Source of the DNA: a bacterium HR11
GTDB taxonomy: Bacteria > Acidobacteriota > HRBIN11
Assembly (NCBI GenBank): GCA_002898535.1
Contig: BEHN01000002.1
Location: 222,246-286,245, forward strand
Reading direction: 5' to 3'
DNA: 64,000 bases
Shown in pieces: positions 63,685 through 64,000 of this stretch. Numbering within the stretch: position 1 is the stretch's first letter; the number at the start of each line of letters is the position of its first letter. The position numbers were made by a program, and so were the translations under genes. The notes under the pieces were generated by a model, which ran no database searches, was not told the DNA's origin, and saw only the letters and a list, made by a program, of their open reading frames with translations.

Positions 63685-64000
63685 TCAAAAATCCATCGGC
63701 ACATGAATGCGGCCCCGCCGAGAGAGGGCCTGAATCAATTCGGCTAACTGCTGACGCCAGTGTGCCAGGTCCGGCTGGACGGGCAGGCTCACCCACGGCG
63801 GTCGGGCGCCCATCTGATGAAGGAGCCACTCGCCCAGGCTCCGGGGGAGTCGGTAGGCCAAGCGGCGCAAGAGGACGTCCTGTCCCTGCTGAAGGCCCGC
63901 CCGGACCCAGTCGGCTAAGCCCATCCAGATCAAGACCGCCTCCAGGGAGGCCTGGGCCTCGCTCAGCTCGGCGTAAATCGTCGGCCAGAAGGGGTCGTCG
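63685..64000 (-). CDS. Partial protein at window edge, candidate SctK
   Basis: Only the C-terminal about 105 residues are in the window; the frame stays open to the right edge. Visible sequence includes DDPFWPTIYAELSEAQASLE, IWMGLADWVRAGLQQGQDVL and PRSLGEWLLHQMGARPP. It lies 13 bp upstream of sctL in the same direction, where sctK (sorting-platform adaptor) is found in many injectisome operons. No motif confirms this, since SctK is poorly conserved. Confidence 0.45.
   Translation of the reverse strand, partial: DDPFWPTIYAELSEAQASLEAVLIWMGLADWVRAGLQQGQDVLLRRLAYRLPRSLGEWLLHQMGARPPWVSLPVQPDLAHWRQQLAELIQALSRRGRIHVPMDF

Noticed and set aside
51738..64000. Flagellar export operon
   Set aside because: SctV, SctR and SctN show injectisome-type signatures, a single SctQ replaces FliM/FliN, and no rod, hook, flagellin or motor genes are present. 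The FliO-like gene and mixed SctU features keep an intermediate origin possible.

Overview
The window is 64 kb of high-GC, gene-dense bacterial DNA with Shine-Dalgarno-led starts. It contains no rRNA, tRNA, CRISPR array or phage. The gene set suggests an uncultivated, possibly thermophilic, Gram-negative bacterium, perhaps near Acidobacteriota. The reasons are a PQQ/lanthanide methanol dehydrogenase cluster, a very long carboxypeptidase-regulatory-like secreted protein, a DUF6600-type surface protein, an S46 peptidase and a non-flagellar type III secretion cluster. This placement is inferred from gene content only.

Left part (1-17 kb): nadB (cut by the left edge), moaA, ftsK, then a methanol-oxidation cluster of XoxF, a XoxJ-like periplasmic protein and a cytochrome c fused to a XoxJ-like domain, led by a near-consensus sigma-70 promoter. 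Next come mocA, a corA operon with its own strong promoter and long leader (corA translationally coupled to a methyltransferase/ATP-grasp fusion), a prepilin peptidase and an MFS transporter. Middle (17-48 kb): mostly single genes in both orientations. They are a 1136-aa secreted repeat protein, subtilisin-like protease, VOC dioxygenase-like protein, family-5 uracil-DNA glycosylase, NagZ, a sigma-54-promoted DUF6600 protein, MBL hydrolase, DUF2905, AroDE, DnaK, GuaB, HemW, a GT-C membrane protein, a TerC-YkvA fusion, a methyltransferase, GlmM, a short GT35 phosphorylase, S46 peptidase, a DUF4412-like protein and a PGI.

Right part (48.8-64 kb, all minus strand): a type III secretion cluster, read right to left as SctK?-SctL-SctN-SctO-SctP-SctQ-FliO-like-SctR-SctS-SctT-SctU-SctV-FHA protein-FHA/TIG membrane protein. 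SctQ carries a canonical FHA domain in front of its SpoA domains, and a FliO-like gene sits where FliO sits in flagellar operons. Three FHA domains in one export cluster point to phosphothreonine-dependent control or assembly.

A second theme is the intergenic DNA. Almost every gap, including gaps inside the type III operon, is filled by families of degenerate 7-9 bp (mostly 8 bp) tandem repeats arranged as inverted pairs. There are also larger repeat elements: about 72-78 bp inverted arms beginning near (TTA)ACAGAGCCGTTCGG, a GC-rich palindrome family, clusters of REP-like CCGG-GTCAT-CCGG hairpins, and a family with CTCATAAATCCGAC ends. They often touch or overlap start and stop codons. I found no transposase that could account for them.
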